From Protula sp. h YS-2021 (Eukaryota > Annelida > Polychaeta > Sabellida > Serpulidae), in NCBI GenBank assembly GCA_949752745.1, contig OX457024.1:54500510-54564509 (forward strand): 64,000 bases of DNA, given 5' to 3'. The translations under genes and the position numbers were made by a program. The stretch's first letter is position 1, and every line of letters starts with the position of its first letter. Under the pieces are notes generated by a model. That model saw only the letters and a list, made by a program, of their open reading frames with translations. It was not told where the DNA came from and ran no database searches. Below, piece by piece: positions 33,393-47,900 of this stretch.

Positions 33393-36300
33393 ATGAAATG
33401 CAAGAAATTACGAGAAAATAGGCCGGAAACCATCTTCAGGAAGAGCAAATGGGCGAGAAAAGGCAGAAAACGAAGAGAAACGGGGTTAAAATCCCAGAAA
33501 TCAATAAAAATAGGATGGATACGTTCAGCACGAAGAAGAATTGGCGAGAATAGACAAGAAACGAAGAGAAACCCGGATGAAATGTATGAAATCACGAGAT
33601 AATAGGCCGGAAACCATCTTCAGGAAGAGAAAATAGGCGAGAAAAGGCAAAAAACGAAGAGAAATAGTTTTAAAATCACGAGAAAATAGGCCGGAAACCA
33701 TCTTCAGGAAGAGAAAATAGGCGAGAAAAGGCAAAAAAACGAAGAGAAACGGGGTAAAAATTCCAGAAATCAATAAAAATGGGATTGAAACGATCTGCAG
33801 CAAGAGAAAATTGTCGAGAACAGACAAGAAAAGAATGGAGAAATGGATAAAATGTAAGAAAACCTGAGAAATTAGGCCGAAAACGAATTTCCGGAAAAGA
33901 AAATGGTCGAGAAAAGGCAAGAAAAGAAGAGAAAGGGGGATGAAATCTAAGAAATCAGGAAAAATAGATTGGATACGATCTGCACGAAGAAAAATTGGCG
34001 AGAAAAGACAAGTGAAGAAGAGGAAACCGAATGAAATGCAAGAAATCACGAGAAAATAGCCCGGAAACCATCTTCAGTAAAGAGAAAATAGGCAAGAAAA
34101 GGCAAAAACAAAGAGAAACGTTGTTAATATCCAAGATATCAGTAAAAATAAGATGGTACGATCTGCAGGAAGAGAAAATTATCAAGAACCGACAAGAAAA
34201 GAATAGAAAACTGCATGAAATGTAAGAAAAGGAAATTCTGGAAGAAAAAATAGGCGAGAAAAAGCAAGAAAAGAAGAGAAAGGGGGAATGAAATCTAAGA
34301 AATCAGGAAAAATAGGTTGGATACGATCTGCATGAAGAAAAATTGGCGAGAAAAGACAAGTGAAGAAGAGAAAACCGAATGAAATGCAAGAAATTACGAG
34401 AAAATAGGCCGGAAACCATCTTCAGGAAGAGCAAATGGGCGAGAAAAGGCAAAAAACGAAGAGAAACGGGGTTAAAATCCCAGAAATCAATAAAAATAGG
34501 ATGGATACGTTCAGCACGAAGAAGAATTGGCGAGAATAGACAAGAAACGAAGAGAAACCTGGATGAAATGTATGAAATCACGAGATAATAGGCCGGAAAC
34601 CATCTTCAGGAAGAGAAAATAGGCGAAAAAAGGCAAAAAACGAAGAGAAATAGTTTTAAAATCACGAGAAAATAGGCCGGAAACCATCTTCAGGAAGAGA
34701 AAATAGGCGAGAAAAGGCAAAAAAAACGAAGAGAAACGGGATAAAAATTCCAGAAATCAATAAAAATGGGATTGAAACGATCTGCAGCAAGAGAAAATTG
34801 TCGAGAACAGACAAGAAAAGAATGGAGAAATGGATGAAATGTAAGAAAATCTGAGAAATTAGGCCGAAAACGAATTTCCGGAAGAAAAAATGGTCGAGAA
34901 AAGGCAAGAAAAGAAGAGAAAGGGGGATGAAATCTAAGAAATCAGGAAAAATAGATTGGATACGATCTGCACGAAGAAAAATTGGCGAGAAAAGACAAGT
35001 GAAGAAGAGGAAACCGAATGAAATGCAAGAAATCACGAGAAAATAGCCCGGAAACCATCTTCAGGAAAGAGAAAATAGGCAAGAAAAGGCAAAAACAAAG
35101 ACAAACGTTGCTAATATCCCAGAAATCAGTAAAAATAGGATGGGTACGATCTGCAGGAAGAAAAAATTATCGAGAACAGACAAGAAAAGAACAGAGAACT
35201 GTATGAAATGTAAGAAAAGGAAATTCCGGAAGAAAAAATAGGCGAGAAAAAGCAAGAAAAGAAGAGAAAGGGGGAATGAAATCTAAGAAATCAGGAAAAA
35301 TAGGTTGGATACGATCTGCATGAAGAAAAATTGGCGAGAAAAGACAAGTGAAGAAGAGAAAACCGAATGAAATGCAAGAAATTACGAGAAAATAGGCCGG
35401 AAACCATCTTCAGGAAGAGCAAATGGGCGAGAAAAGGCAAAAAACGAAGAGAAACGGGGTTAAAATCCCAGAAATCAATAAAAATAGGATGGATACGTTC
35501 AGCACGAAGAAGAATTGGCGAGAATAGACAAGAAACGAAGAGAAACCTGGATGAAATGTATGAAATCACGAGATAATAGGCCGGAAACCATCTTCAGGAA
35601 GAGAAAATAGGCGAAAAAAGGCAAAAAACGAAGAGAAATAGTTTTAAAATCACGAGAAAATAGGCCGGAAACCATCTTCAGGAAGAGAAAATAGGCGAGA
35701 AAAGGCAAAAAAAACGAAGAGAAACGGGATAAAAATTCCAGAAATCAATAAAAATGGGATTGAAACGATCTGCAGCAAGAGAAAATTGTCGAGAACAGAC
35801 AAGAAAAGAATGGAGAAATGGATGAAATGTAAGAAAATCTGAGAAATTAGGCCGAAAACGAATTTCCGGAAGAAAAAATGGTCGAGAAAAGGCAAGAAAA
35901 GAAGAGAAAGGGGGATGAAATCTAAGAAATCAGGAAAAATAGATTGGATACGATCTGCACGAAGAAAAATTGGCGAGAAAAGACAAGTGAAGAAGAGGAA
36001 ACCGAATGAAATGCAAGAAATCACGAGAAAATAGCCCGGAAACCATCTTCAGGAAAGAGAAAATAGGCAAGAAAAGGCAAAAACAAAGACAAACGTTGCT
36101 AATATCCCAGAAATCAGTAAAAATAGGATGGGTACGATCTGCAGGAAGAAAAAATTATCGAGAACAGACAAGAAAAGAACAGAGAACTGTATGAAATGTA
36201 AGAAAAGGAAATTCCGGAAGAAAAAATAGGCGAGAAAAAGCAAGAAAAGAAGAGAAAGGGGGAATGAAATCTAAGAAATCAGGAAAAATAGGTTGGATAC

Positions 36301-37342
36301 GATCTGCATGAAGAAAAATTGGCGAGAAAAGACAAGTGAAGAAGAGAAAACCGAATGAAATGCAAGAAATTACGAGAAAATAGGCCGGAAACCATCTTCA
36401 GGAAGAGCAAATGGGCGAGAAAAGGCAAAAACCGAAGAGAAACGTTGTTAAAATCCCAGAAATCAATAAAAATAGGATGGATACGTTCTGCACGAAGAAG
36501 AATTGGCGAGAATAGACAAGAAACGAAGAGAAACCCGGATGAAATGTATGAAATCACGAGATAATAGGCCGGAAACCATCTTCAGGAAGAGAAAATAGGC
36601 GAAAAAAGGCAAAAAACGAAGAGAAATAGTTTTAAAATCACGAGAAAATAGGCCGGAAACCATCTTCAGGAAGAGAAAATAGGCGAGAAAAGGCAAAAAA
36701 AACGAAGAGAAACGGGGTAAAAATTCCAGAAATCAATAAAAATGGGATTGAAACGATCTGTAGCAAGAGAAAATTGTCGAGAACAGACAAGAAAAGAATG
36801 GAGAAATGGATGAAATGTAAGAAAACCTGAGAAATTAGGCCGAAAACGAATTTCCGGAAGAAAAAATGGTCGAGAAAAGGCAAGAAAAGAAGAGAAAGGG
36901 GGATGAAATCTAAGAAATCAGGAAAAATAGATTGGATACGATCTGCACGAAGAAAAATTGGCGAGAAAAGACAAGTGAAGAAGAGGAAACCGAATGAAAT
37001 GCAAGAAATCACGAGAAAATAGCCCGGAAACCATCTTCAGGAAAGAGAAAATAGGCAAGAAAAGGCAAAAACAAAGACAAACGTTGCTAATATCCCAGAA
37101 ATCAGTAAAAATAGGATGGGTACGATCTGCAGGAAGAAAAAATTATCGAGAACAGACAAGAAAAGAACAGAGAACTGTATGAAATGTAAGAAAAGGAAAT
37201 TCCGGAAGAAAAAATAGGCGAGAAAAAGCAAGAAAAGAAGAGAAAGGGGGAATGAAATCTAAGAAATCAGGAAAAATAGGTTGGATACGATCTGCATGAA
37301 GAAAAATTGGCGAGAAAAGACAAGTGAAGAAGAGAAAACCGA
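33393..37342. repeat. Run of four 986-988-bp HOR units
   Basis: Successive units of 986, 988, 988 and 988 bp. Units starting 34379 and 35367 share private variants not found in most others (for example GGCGAAAAAAGGC and AACGGGATAAAAATTCC), as expected of recent neighbour duplication. This class differs from the 902-bp class by one extra sub-monomer of about 86 bp containing GAAATAGTTTTAAAATCACG. Confidence 0.88.
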
Positions 37343-40048
37343 ATGAAATGCAAGAAATTACGAGAAAATAGGCCGGAAACCATCTTCAGGAAGAGCAAAT
37401 GGGCGAGAAAAGGCAAAAACCGAAGAGAAACGTTGTTAAAATCCCAGAAATCAATAAAAATAGGATGGATACGTTCTGCACGAAGAAGAATTGGCGAGAA
37501 TAGACAAGAAACGAAGAGAAACCCGGATGAAATGTATGAAATCACGAGATAATAGGCCGGAAACCATCTTCAGGAAGAGAAAATAGGCGAGAAAAGGCAA
37601 AAAACGAAGAGAAACGGGGTAAAAATTCCAGAAATCAATAAAAATGGGATTGATACGATCTGCAGCAAGAGAAAATTGGCGAGAACAGACAAGAAAAGAA
37701 TGGAGAAATGGATAAAATGTAAGAAAACCTTTGAAATTAGGCCGAAAACGAATTTCCGGAAGAAAAAATGGTCGAGAAAAGGCAAGAAAAGAAGAGAAAT
37801 GGGGATGAAATCTAAGAAATCAGGAAAAATAGATTGGATACGATCTGCACGAAGAAAAATTGGCGGGAAAAGACAAGTGAAGAAGAGGAAACCGAATGAA
37901 ATGCAAGAAATCACGAGAAAATAGCCCGGAAACCATCTTCAGGAAAGAGAAAATAGGCAAGAAAAGGCAAAAACAAAGAGAAACGTTGCTAATATCCCAG
38001 AAATCAGTAAAAATAGGATGGGTACGATCTGCAGGAAGAAAAAATTATCGAGAACAGACAAGAAAAGAACAGAGAACTGTATGAAATGTAAGAAAAGGAA
38101 ATTCCGGAAGAAAAAATAGGCGAGAAAAAGCAAGAAAAGAAGAGAAAGGGGGAATGAAATCTAAGAAATCAGGAAAAATAGGTTGGATACGATCTGCATG
38201 AAGAAAAATTGGCGAGAAAAGACAAGTGAAGAAGAGAAAACCGAATGAAATGCAAGAAATTACGAGAAAATAGGCCGGAAACCATCTTCAGGAAGAGCAA
38301 ATGGGCGAGAAAAGGCAAAAACAGAAGAGAAACGTTGTTAAAATCCCAGAAATCAATAAAAATAGGATGGATACGTTGTGCACGAAGAAGAATTGGCGAG
38401 AATAGACAAGAAACGAAGAGAAACCCGGATGAAATGTATGAAATCACGAGATAATAGGCCGGAAACCATCTTCAGGAAGAGAAAATAGGCGAGAAAAGGC
38501 AAAAAACGAAGAGAAACGGGGTAAAAATTCCAGAAATCAATAAAAATGGGATTGATACGATCTGCAGCAAGAGAAAATTGGCGAGAACAGACAAGAAAAG
38601 AATGGAGAAATGGATAAAATGTAAGAAAACCTGAGAAATTAGGCCGAAAACGAATTTCCGGAAGAAAAAATGGTCGAGAAAAGGCAAGAAAAGAAGAGAA
38701 AGGGGGATGAAATCTAAGAAATCAGGAAAAATAGATTGGATACGATCTGCACGAAGAAAAATTGGCGAGAAAAGACAAGTGAAGAAGAGGAAACCGAATG
38801 AAATGCAAGAAATCACGAGAAAATAGCCCGGAAACCATCTTCAGTAAAGAGAAAATAGGCAAGAAAAGGCAAAAACAAAGAGAAACGTTGTTAATATCCC
38901 AGAAATCAGTAAAAATAAGATGGTACGATCTGCAGGAAGAGAAAATTATCAAGAACCGAAAAGAAAAGAATAGAAAACTGCATAAAATGTAAGAAAAGGA
39001 AATTCTGGAAGAAAAAATAGGCGAGAAAAAGCAAGAAAAGAAGAGAAAGGGGAAATGAAATCTAAGAAATCAGGAAAAATAGGTTGGATACAATCTGCAT
39101 GAAGAAAAATTGGCGAGAAAAGACAAGTGAAGATGAGAAAACCGAATGAAATGCAAGAAATTACGAGAAAATAGGCCGGAAACCATCTTCAAGAAGAGCA
39201 AATGGGCGAGAAAAGGCAAAAAACGAAGAGAAACGGGGTTAAAATCCCAGAAATCAATAAAAATAGGATGGATACGTTCTGCAGGAAGAAGAATTGGCGA
39301 GAATAGACAAGAAACGAAGAGAAACCCGGATGAAATGTATGAAATAACGAGATAATAGGCCGGAAACCATCTTCAGGAAGAGAAAATAGGCGAGAAAAGG
39401 CAAAAAAACGAAGAGAAACGGGGTAAAAATTCCAGAAATCAATAAAAATGGGATTGAAACGATCTGCAGCAAGAGAAAATTGGCGAGAACAGACAAGAAA
39501 GGAATGGAGAAATGGATGAAATGTAAGAAAACCTGAGAAATTATGCCGAAAACGAATTCCCGGAAGAAAAAATAGTCGAGAAAAGGCAAGAAAGGAAGAG
39601 AAAGGGGGATAAAATCTAAGAAATCAGGAAAAATATATTGGATACGATCTGCACGAAGAAAAATTGGCGAGAAAAGACAAGTGAAGAAGAGGAAACCGAA
39701 TGAAATGCAAGAAATCACGAGAAAATAGCCCGGAAACCATCTTCAGTAAAGAGAAAATAGGCAAGAAAAGGCAAAAACAAAGAGAAACGTTGTTAATATC
39801 CCAGAAATCAGTAAAAATAAGATGGGTACGATCTGCAGGAAGAGAAAATTATCGAGAACAGACAAGAAAAGAATAGAAAACTGCATGAAATGTAAGAAAA
39901 GGAAATTCCGGAAGAAAAAATAGGCGAGAAAAAGCAAGAAAAGAAGAGAAAGGGGGAATGAAATCTAAGAAATCAGGAAAAATAGGTTGGATACGATCTG
40001 CATGAAGAAAAATTGGCGAGAAAAGACAAGTGAAGAAGAGGAAACCGA

Positions 40049-43000
40049 ATGAAATGCAAGAAATTACGAGAAAATAGGCCGGAAACCATCTTCAGGAAGA
40101 GCAAATGGGCGAGAAAAGGCAAAAATCGAAGAGAAACGGGGTTAAAATCCCAGAAATCAATAAAAATAGGATGGATACGTTCAGCACGAAGAAGAATTGG
40201 CGAGAATAGACAAGAAACGAAGAGAAACCTGGATGAAATGTATGAAATCACGAGATAATAGGCCGGAAACCATCTTCAGGAAGAGAAAATAGGCGAGAAA
40301 AGGCAAAAAACGAAGAGAAATAGTTTTAAAATCACGAGAAAATAGGCCGGAAACCATCTTCAGGAAGAGAAAATAGGCGAGAAAAGGCAAAAAAACGAAG
40401 AGAAATCAGGAAAAATAGGTTGGATACGATCTGCAGCAAGAGATCTGGGATTGAAACGATCTGCAGCAAGAGAAAATTGTCGAGAACAGACAAGAAAAGA
40501 ATGGAGAAATGGATGAAATGTAAGAAAACCTGAGAAATTAGGCCGAAAACGAATTTCCGGAAGAAAAAATGGTCGAGAAAAGGCAAGAAAAGAAGAGAAA
40601 GGGGGATGAAATCTAAGAAATCAGGAAAAATAGATTGGATACGATCTGCACGAAGAAAAATTGGCGAGAAAAGACAAGTGAAGAAGAGGAAACCGAATGA
40701 AATGCAAGAAATCACGAGAAAATAGCCCGGAAACCATCTTCAGGAAAGAGAAAATAGGCAAGAAAAGGCAAAAACAAAGACAAACGTTGCTAATATCCCA
40801 GAAATCAGTAAAAATAGGATGGGTACGATCTGCAGGAAGAAAAAATTATCGAGAACAGACAAGAAAAGAACAGAGAACTGTATGAAATGTAAGAAAAGGA
40901 AATTCCGGAAAAAAAAATAGGCGAGAAAAAGCAAGAAAAGAAGAGAAAGGGGGAATGAAATCTAAGAAATCAGGAAAAATAGGTTGGATACGATCTGCAT
41001 GAAGAAAAATTGGCGAGAAAAGACAAGTGAAGAAGAGAAAACCGAATGAAATGCAAGAAATTACGAGAAAATAGGCCGGAAACCATCTTCAGGAAGAGCA
41101 AATGGGCGAGAAAAGGCAAAAAACGAAGAGAAACGGGGTTAAAATCCCAGAAATCAATAAAAATAGGATGGATACGTTCAGCACGAAGAAGAATTGGCGA
41201 GAATAGACAAGAAACGAAGAGAAACCCGGATGAAATGTATGAAATCACGAGATAATAGGCCGGAAACCATCTTCAGGAAGAGAAAATAGGCGAGAAAAGG
41301 CAAAAAACGAAGAGAAATAGTTTTAAAATCACGAGAAAATAGGCCGGAAACCATCTTCAGGAAGAGAAAATAGGCGAGAAAAGGCAAAAAAACGAAGAGA
41401 AACGGGGTAAAAATTCCAGAAATCAATAAAAATGGGATTGAAACGATCTGCAGCAAGAGAAAATTGTCGAGAACAGACAAGAAAAGAATGGAGAAATGGA
41501 TAAAATGTAAGAAAACCTGAGAAATTAGGCCGAAAACGAATTTCCGGAAGAGAAAATGGTCGAGAAAAGGCAAGAAAAGAAGAGAAAGGGGGATGAAATC
41601 TAAGAAATCAGGAAAAATAGATTGGATACGATCTGCACGAAGAAAAATTGGCGAGAAAAGACAAGTGAAGAAGAGGAAACCGAATGAAATGCAAGAAATC
41701 ACGAGAAAATAGCCCGGAAACCATCTTCAGTAAAGAGAAAATAGGCAAGAAAAGGCAAAAACAAAGAGAAACGTTGTTAATATCCCAGATATCAGTAAAA
41801 ATAAGATGGTACGATCTGCAGGAAGAGAAAATTATCAAGAACAGACAAGAAAAGAATAGAAAACTGCATGAAATGTAAGAAAAGGAAATTCTGGAAGAAA
41901 AAATAGGCGAGAAAAAGCAAGAAAAGAAGAGAAAGGGGGAATGAAATCTAAGAAATCAGGAAAAATAGGTTGGATACGATCTGCATGAAGAAAAATTGGC
42001 GAGAAAAGACAAGTGAAGAAGAGAAAACCGAATGAAATGCAAGAAATTACGAGAAAATAGGCCGGAAACCATCTTCAGGAAGAGCAAATGGGCGAGAAAA
42101 GGCAAAAAACGAAGAGAAACGGGGTGAAAATTCCCAGAAATCAATAAAAATAGGATGGATACGTTCAGCACGAAGAAGAATTGGCGAGAATAGACAAGAA
42201 ACGAAGAGAAACCTGGATGAAATGTATGAAATCACGAGATAATAGGCCGGAAACCATCTTCAGGAAGAGAAAATAGGCGAGAAAAGGCAAAAAACGAAGA
42301 GAAATAGTTTTAAAATCACGAGAAAATAGGCCGGAAACCATCTTCAGGAAGAGAAAATAGGCGAGAAAAGGCAAAAAAACGAAGAGAAACGGGGTAAAAA
42401 TTCCAGAAATCAATAAAAATGGGATTGAAACGATCTGCAGCAAGAGAAAATTGTCGAGAACAGACAAGAAAAGAATGGAGAAATGGATGAAATGTAAGAA
42501 AACCTGAGAAATTAGGCCGAAAACGAATTTCCGGAAGAAAAAATGGTCGAGAAAAGGCAAGAAAAGAAGAGAAAGGAGGATGAAATCTAAGAAATCAGGA
42601 AAAATAGATTAGATACGATCTGCACGAAGAAAAATTGGCGAGAAAAGACAAGTGAAGAAGAGGAAACCGAATGAAATGCAAGAAATCACGAGAAAATAGC
42701 CCGGAAACCATCTTCAGGAAAGAGAAAATAGGCAAGAAAAGGCAAAAACAAAGAGAAACGTTGCTAATATCCCAGAAATCAGTAAAAATAGGATGGGTAC
42801 GATCTGCAGGAAGAAAAAATTATCGAGAACAGACAAGAAAAGAACAGAGAACTGTATGAAATGTAAGAAAAGGGAATTCCGGAAGAAAAAATAGGCGAGA
42901 AAAAGCAAGAAAAGAAGAGAAAGGGGGAATGAAATCTAAGAAATCAGGAAAAATAGGTTGGATACGATCTGCATGAAGAAAAATTGGCGAGAAAAGACAA

Positions 43001-44994
43001 GTGAAGAAGAGAAAACCGAATGAAATGCAAGAAATTACGAGAAAATAGGCCGGAAACCATCTTCAGGAAGAGCAAATGGGCGAGAAAAGGCAAAAAACGA
43101 AGAGAAACGGGGTTAAAATCCCAGAAATCAATAAAAATAGGATGGATACGTTCAGCACGAAGAAGAATTGGCGAGAATAGACAAGAAACGAAGAGAAACC
43201 TGGATGAAATGTATGAAATCACGAGATAATAGGCCGGAAACCATCTTCAGGAAGAGAAAATAGGCGAGAAAAGGCAAAAAACGAAGAGAAATAGTTTTAA
43301 AATCACGAGAAAATAGGCCGGAAACCATCTTCAGGAAGAGAAAATAGGCGAGAAAAGGCAAAAAAAAACGAAGAGAAACGGGGTAAAAATTCCAGAAATC
43401 AATAAAAATGGGATTGAAACGATCTGCAGCAAGAGAAAATTGTCGAGAACAGACAAGAAAAGAATGGAGAAATGGATGAAATATAAGAAAACCTGAGAAA
43501 TTAGGCCGAAAACGAATTTCCGGAAGAAAAAATGGTCGAGAAAAGGCAAGAAAAGAAGAGAAAGGGGGATGAAATCTAAGAAATCAGGAAAAATAGATTG
43601 GATACGATCTGCACGAAGAAAAATTGGCGAGAAAAGACAAGTGAAGAAGAGGAAACCGAATGAAATGCAAGAAATCACGAGAAAATAGCCCGGAAACCAT
43701 CTTCAGGAAAGAGAAAATAGGCAAGAAAAGGCAAAAACAAAGAGAAACGTTGCTAATATCCCAGAAATCAGTAAAAATAGGATGGGTACGATCTGCAGGA
43801 AGAAAAAATTATCGAGAACAGACAAGAAAAGAACAGAGAACTGTACGAAATGTAAGAAAAGGAAATTCCGGAAAAAAAAATAGGCGAGAAAAAGCAAGAA
43901 AAGAAGAGAAAGGGGGAATGAAATCTAAGAAATCAGGAAAAATAGGTTGGATACGATCTGCATGAAGAAAAATTGGCGAGAAAAGACAAGTGAAGAAGAG
44001 AAAACCGAATGAAATGCAAGAAATTACGAGAAAATAGGCCGGAAACCATCTTCAGGAAGAGCAAATGGGCGAGAAAAGGCAAAAACCGAAGAGAAACGTT
44101 GTTAAAATCCCAGAAATCAATAAAAATAGGATGGATACGTTCTGCACGAAGAAGAATTGGCGAGAATAGACAAGAAACGAAGAGAAACCCGGATGAAATG
44201 TATGAAATCACGAGATAATAGGCCGGAAACCATCTTCAGGAAGAGAAAATAGGCGAGAAAAGGCAAAAAACGAAGAGAAATAGTTTTAAAATCACGAGAA
44301 AATAGGCCGGAAACCATCTTCAGGAAGAGAAAATAGGCGAGAAAAGGCAAAAAAACGAAGAGAAACGGGGTAAAAATTCCAGAAATCAATAAAAATGGGA
44401 TTGGAACGATCTGCAGCAAGAGAAAATTGTCGAGAACAGACAAGAAAAGAATGGAGAAATGGATAAAATGTAAGAAAACCTGAGAAATTAGGCCGAAAAC
44501 GAATTTCCGGAAGAAAAAATGGTCGAGAAAAGGCAAGAAAAGAAGAGAAAGGGGGATGAAATCTAAGAAATCAGGAAAAATAGATTGGATACGATCTGCA
44601 CGAAGAAAAATTGGCGAGAAAAGACAAGTGAAGAAGAGGAAACCGAATGAAATGCAAGATATCACGAGAAAATAGCCCGGAAACCATCTTCAGTAAAGAG
44701 AAAATAGGCAAGAAAAGGCAAAAACAAAGAGAAACGTTGTTAATATCCCAGAAATCAGTAAAAATAAGATGGTACGATCTGCAGGAAGAGAAAATTATCA
44801 AGAACCGACAAGAAAAGAATAGAAAACTGCATAAAATGTAAGAAAAGGAAATTCTGGAAGAAAAAATAGGCGAGAAAAAGCAAGAAAAGAAGAGAAAGGG
44901 GAAATGAAATCTAAGAAATCAGGAAAAATAGGTTGGATACAATCTGCATGAAGAAAAATTGGCGAGAAAAGACAAGTGAAGAAGAGAAAACCGA
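40049..44994. repeat. Run of five 986-997-bp HOR units
   Basis: Units of 997, 986, 988, 989 and 986 bp. The first is longer because of a patchwork rearrangement near 40406-40446. Poly(A) tracts after GGC vary from six to nine A between units and could mark their history. Confidence 0.85.
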
Positions 44995-47900
44995 ATGAAA
45001 TGCAAGAAATTACGAGAAAATAGGCCGGAAACCATCTTCAGGAAGAGCAAATGGGCGAGAAAAGGCAAAAAACGAAGAGAAACGGGGTTAAAATCCCAGA
45101 AATCAATAAAAATAGGATGGATACGTTCTGCAGGAAGAAGAATTGGCGAGAATAGACAAGAAACGAAGAGAAATCCGGATGAAATGTATGAAATAACGAG
45201 ATAATAGGCCGGAAACCATCTTCAGGAAGAGAAAATAGGCGAGAAAAGGCAAAAAACGAAGAGAAACGGGGTAAAAATTCCAGAAATCAATAAAAATGGG
45301 ATTGATACGATCTGCAGCAAGAGAAAATTGGCGAGAACAGACAAGAAAGGAATGGAGAAATGGATGAAATGTAAGAAAACCTGAGAAATTAGGCCGAAAA
45401 CGAATTCCCGGAAGAAAAAATAGTCGAGAAAAGGCAAGAAAAGAAGAGAAAGGGGGATAAAATCTAAGAAATCAGGAAAAATAGATTGGATACGATCTGC
45501 ACGAAGAAAAATTGGCGAGAAAAGACAAGTGAAGAAGAGGAAACCGAATGAAATGCAAGAAATCACGAGAAAATAGCCCGGAAACCATCTTCAGTAAAGA
45601 GAAAATAGGCAAGAAAAGGCAAAAACAAAGAGAAACGTTGTTAATATCCCAGATATCAGTACAAATAAGATGGTACGATCTGCAGGAAGAGAAAATTATC
45701 AAGAACCGACAAGAAAAGAATAGAAAACTGCATGAAATGTAAGAAAAGGAAATTCTGGAAGAAAAAATAGGCGAGAAAAAGCAAGAAAAGAAGAGAAAGG
45801 GGGAATGAAATCTAAGAAATCAGGAAAAATAGGTTGGATACGATCTGCATGAAGAAAAATTGGCGAGAAAAGACAAGTGAAGAAGAGAAAACCGAATGAA
45901 ATGCAAGAAATTACGAGAAAATAGGCCGGAAACCATCTTCAGGAAGAGCAAATGGGCGAGAAAAGGCAAAAAACGAAGAGAAACGGGGTTAAAATCCCAG
46001 AAATCAATAAAAATAGGATGGATACGTTCAGCACGAAGAAGAATTGGCGAGAATAGACAAGAAACGAAGAGAAACCTGGATGAAATGTATGAAATCACGA
46101 GATAATAGGCCGGAAACCATCTTCAGGAAGAGAAAATAGGCGAGAAAAGGCAAAAAACGAAGAGAAATAGTTTTAAAATCACGAGAAAATAGGCCGGAAA
46201 CCATCTTCAGGAAGAGAAAATAGGCGAGAAAAGGCAAAAAAAACGAAGAGAAACGGGGTAAAAATTCCAGAAATCAATAAAAATGGGATTGGAACGATCT
46301 GCAGCAAGAGAAAATTGTCGAGAACAGACAAGAAAAGAATGGAGAAATGGATAAAATGTAAGAAAACCTGAGAAATTAGGCCGAAAACGAATTTCCGGAA
46401 GAAAAAATGGTCGAGAAAAGGCAAGAAAAGAAGAGAAAGGGGGATGAAATCTAAGAAATCAGGAAAAATAGATTGGATACGATCTGCACGAAGAAAAATT
46501 GGCGAGAAAAGACAAGTGAAGAAGAGGAAACCGAATGAAATGCAAGAAATCACGAGAAAATAGCCCGGAAACCATCTTCAGTAAAGAGAAAATAGGCAAG
46601 AAAAGGCAAAAACAAAGAGAAACGTTGTTAATATCCCAGAAATCAGTAAAAATAAGATGGTACGATCTGCAGGAAGAGAAAATTATCAAGAACCGACAAG
46701 AAAAGAATAGAAAACTGCATAAAATGTAAGAAAAGGAAATTCTGGAAGAAAAAATAGGCGAGAAAAAGCAAGAAAAGAAGAGAAAGGGGAAATGAAATCT
46801 AAGAAATCAGGAAAAATAGGTTGGATACAATCTGCATGAAGAAAAATTGGCGAGAAAAGACAAGTGAAGATGAGAAAACCGAATGAAATGCAAGAAATTA
46901 CGAGAAAATAGGCCGGAAACCATCTTCAGGAAGAGCAAATGGGCGAGAAAAGGCAAAAAACGAAGAGAAACGGGGTTAAAATCCCAGAAATCAATAAAAA
47001 TAGGATGGATACGTTCTGCAGGAAGAAGAATTGGCGAGAATAGACAAGAAACGAAGAGAAATCCGGATGAAATGTATGAAATAACGAGATAATAGGCCGG
47101 AAACCATCTTCAGGAAGAGAAAATAGGCGAGAAAAGGCAAAAAACGAAGAGAAACGGGGTAAAAATTCCAGAAATCAATAAAAATGGGATTGATACGATC
47201 TGCAGCAAGAGAAAATTGGCGAGAACAGACAAGAAAGGAATGGAGAAATGGATGAAATGTAAGAAAACCTGAGAAATTAGGCCGAAAACGAATTCCCGGA
47301 AGAAAAAATAGTCGAGAAAAGGCAAGAAAAGAAGAGAAAGGGGGATAAAATCTAAGAAATCAGGAAAAATAGATTGGATACGATCTGCACGAAGAAAAAT
47401 TGGCGAGAAAAGACAAGTGAAGAAGAGGAAACCGAATGAAATGCAAGAAATCACGAGAAAATAGCCCGGAAACCATCTTCAGTAAAGAGAAAATAGGCAA
47501 GAAAAGGCAAAAACAAAGAGAAACGTTGTTAATATCCCAGAAATCAGTAAAAATAAGATGGGTACGATCTGCAGGAAGAGAAAATTATCGAGAACAGACA
47601 AGAAAAGAATAGAAAACTGCATGAAATGTAAGAAAAGTAAATTCCGGAAGAAAAAATAGGCGAGAAAAAGCAAGAAAAGAAGAGAAAGGGGGAATGAAAT
47701 CTAAGAAATCAGGAAAAATAGGTTGGATACGATCTGCATGAAGAAAAATTGGCGAGAAAAGACAAGTGAAGAAGAGAAAACCGAATGAAATGCAAGAAAT
47801 TACGAGAAAATAGGCCGGAAACCATCTTCAGGAAGAGCAAATGGGCGAGAAAAGGAAAAAAACGAAGAGAAACGGGGTTAAAATCCCAGAAATCAATAAA

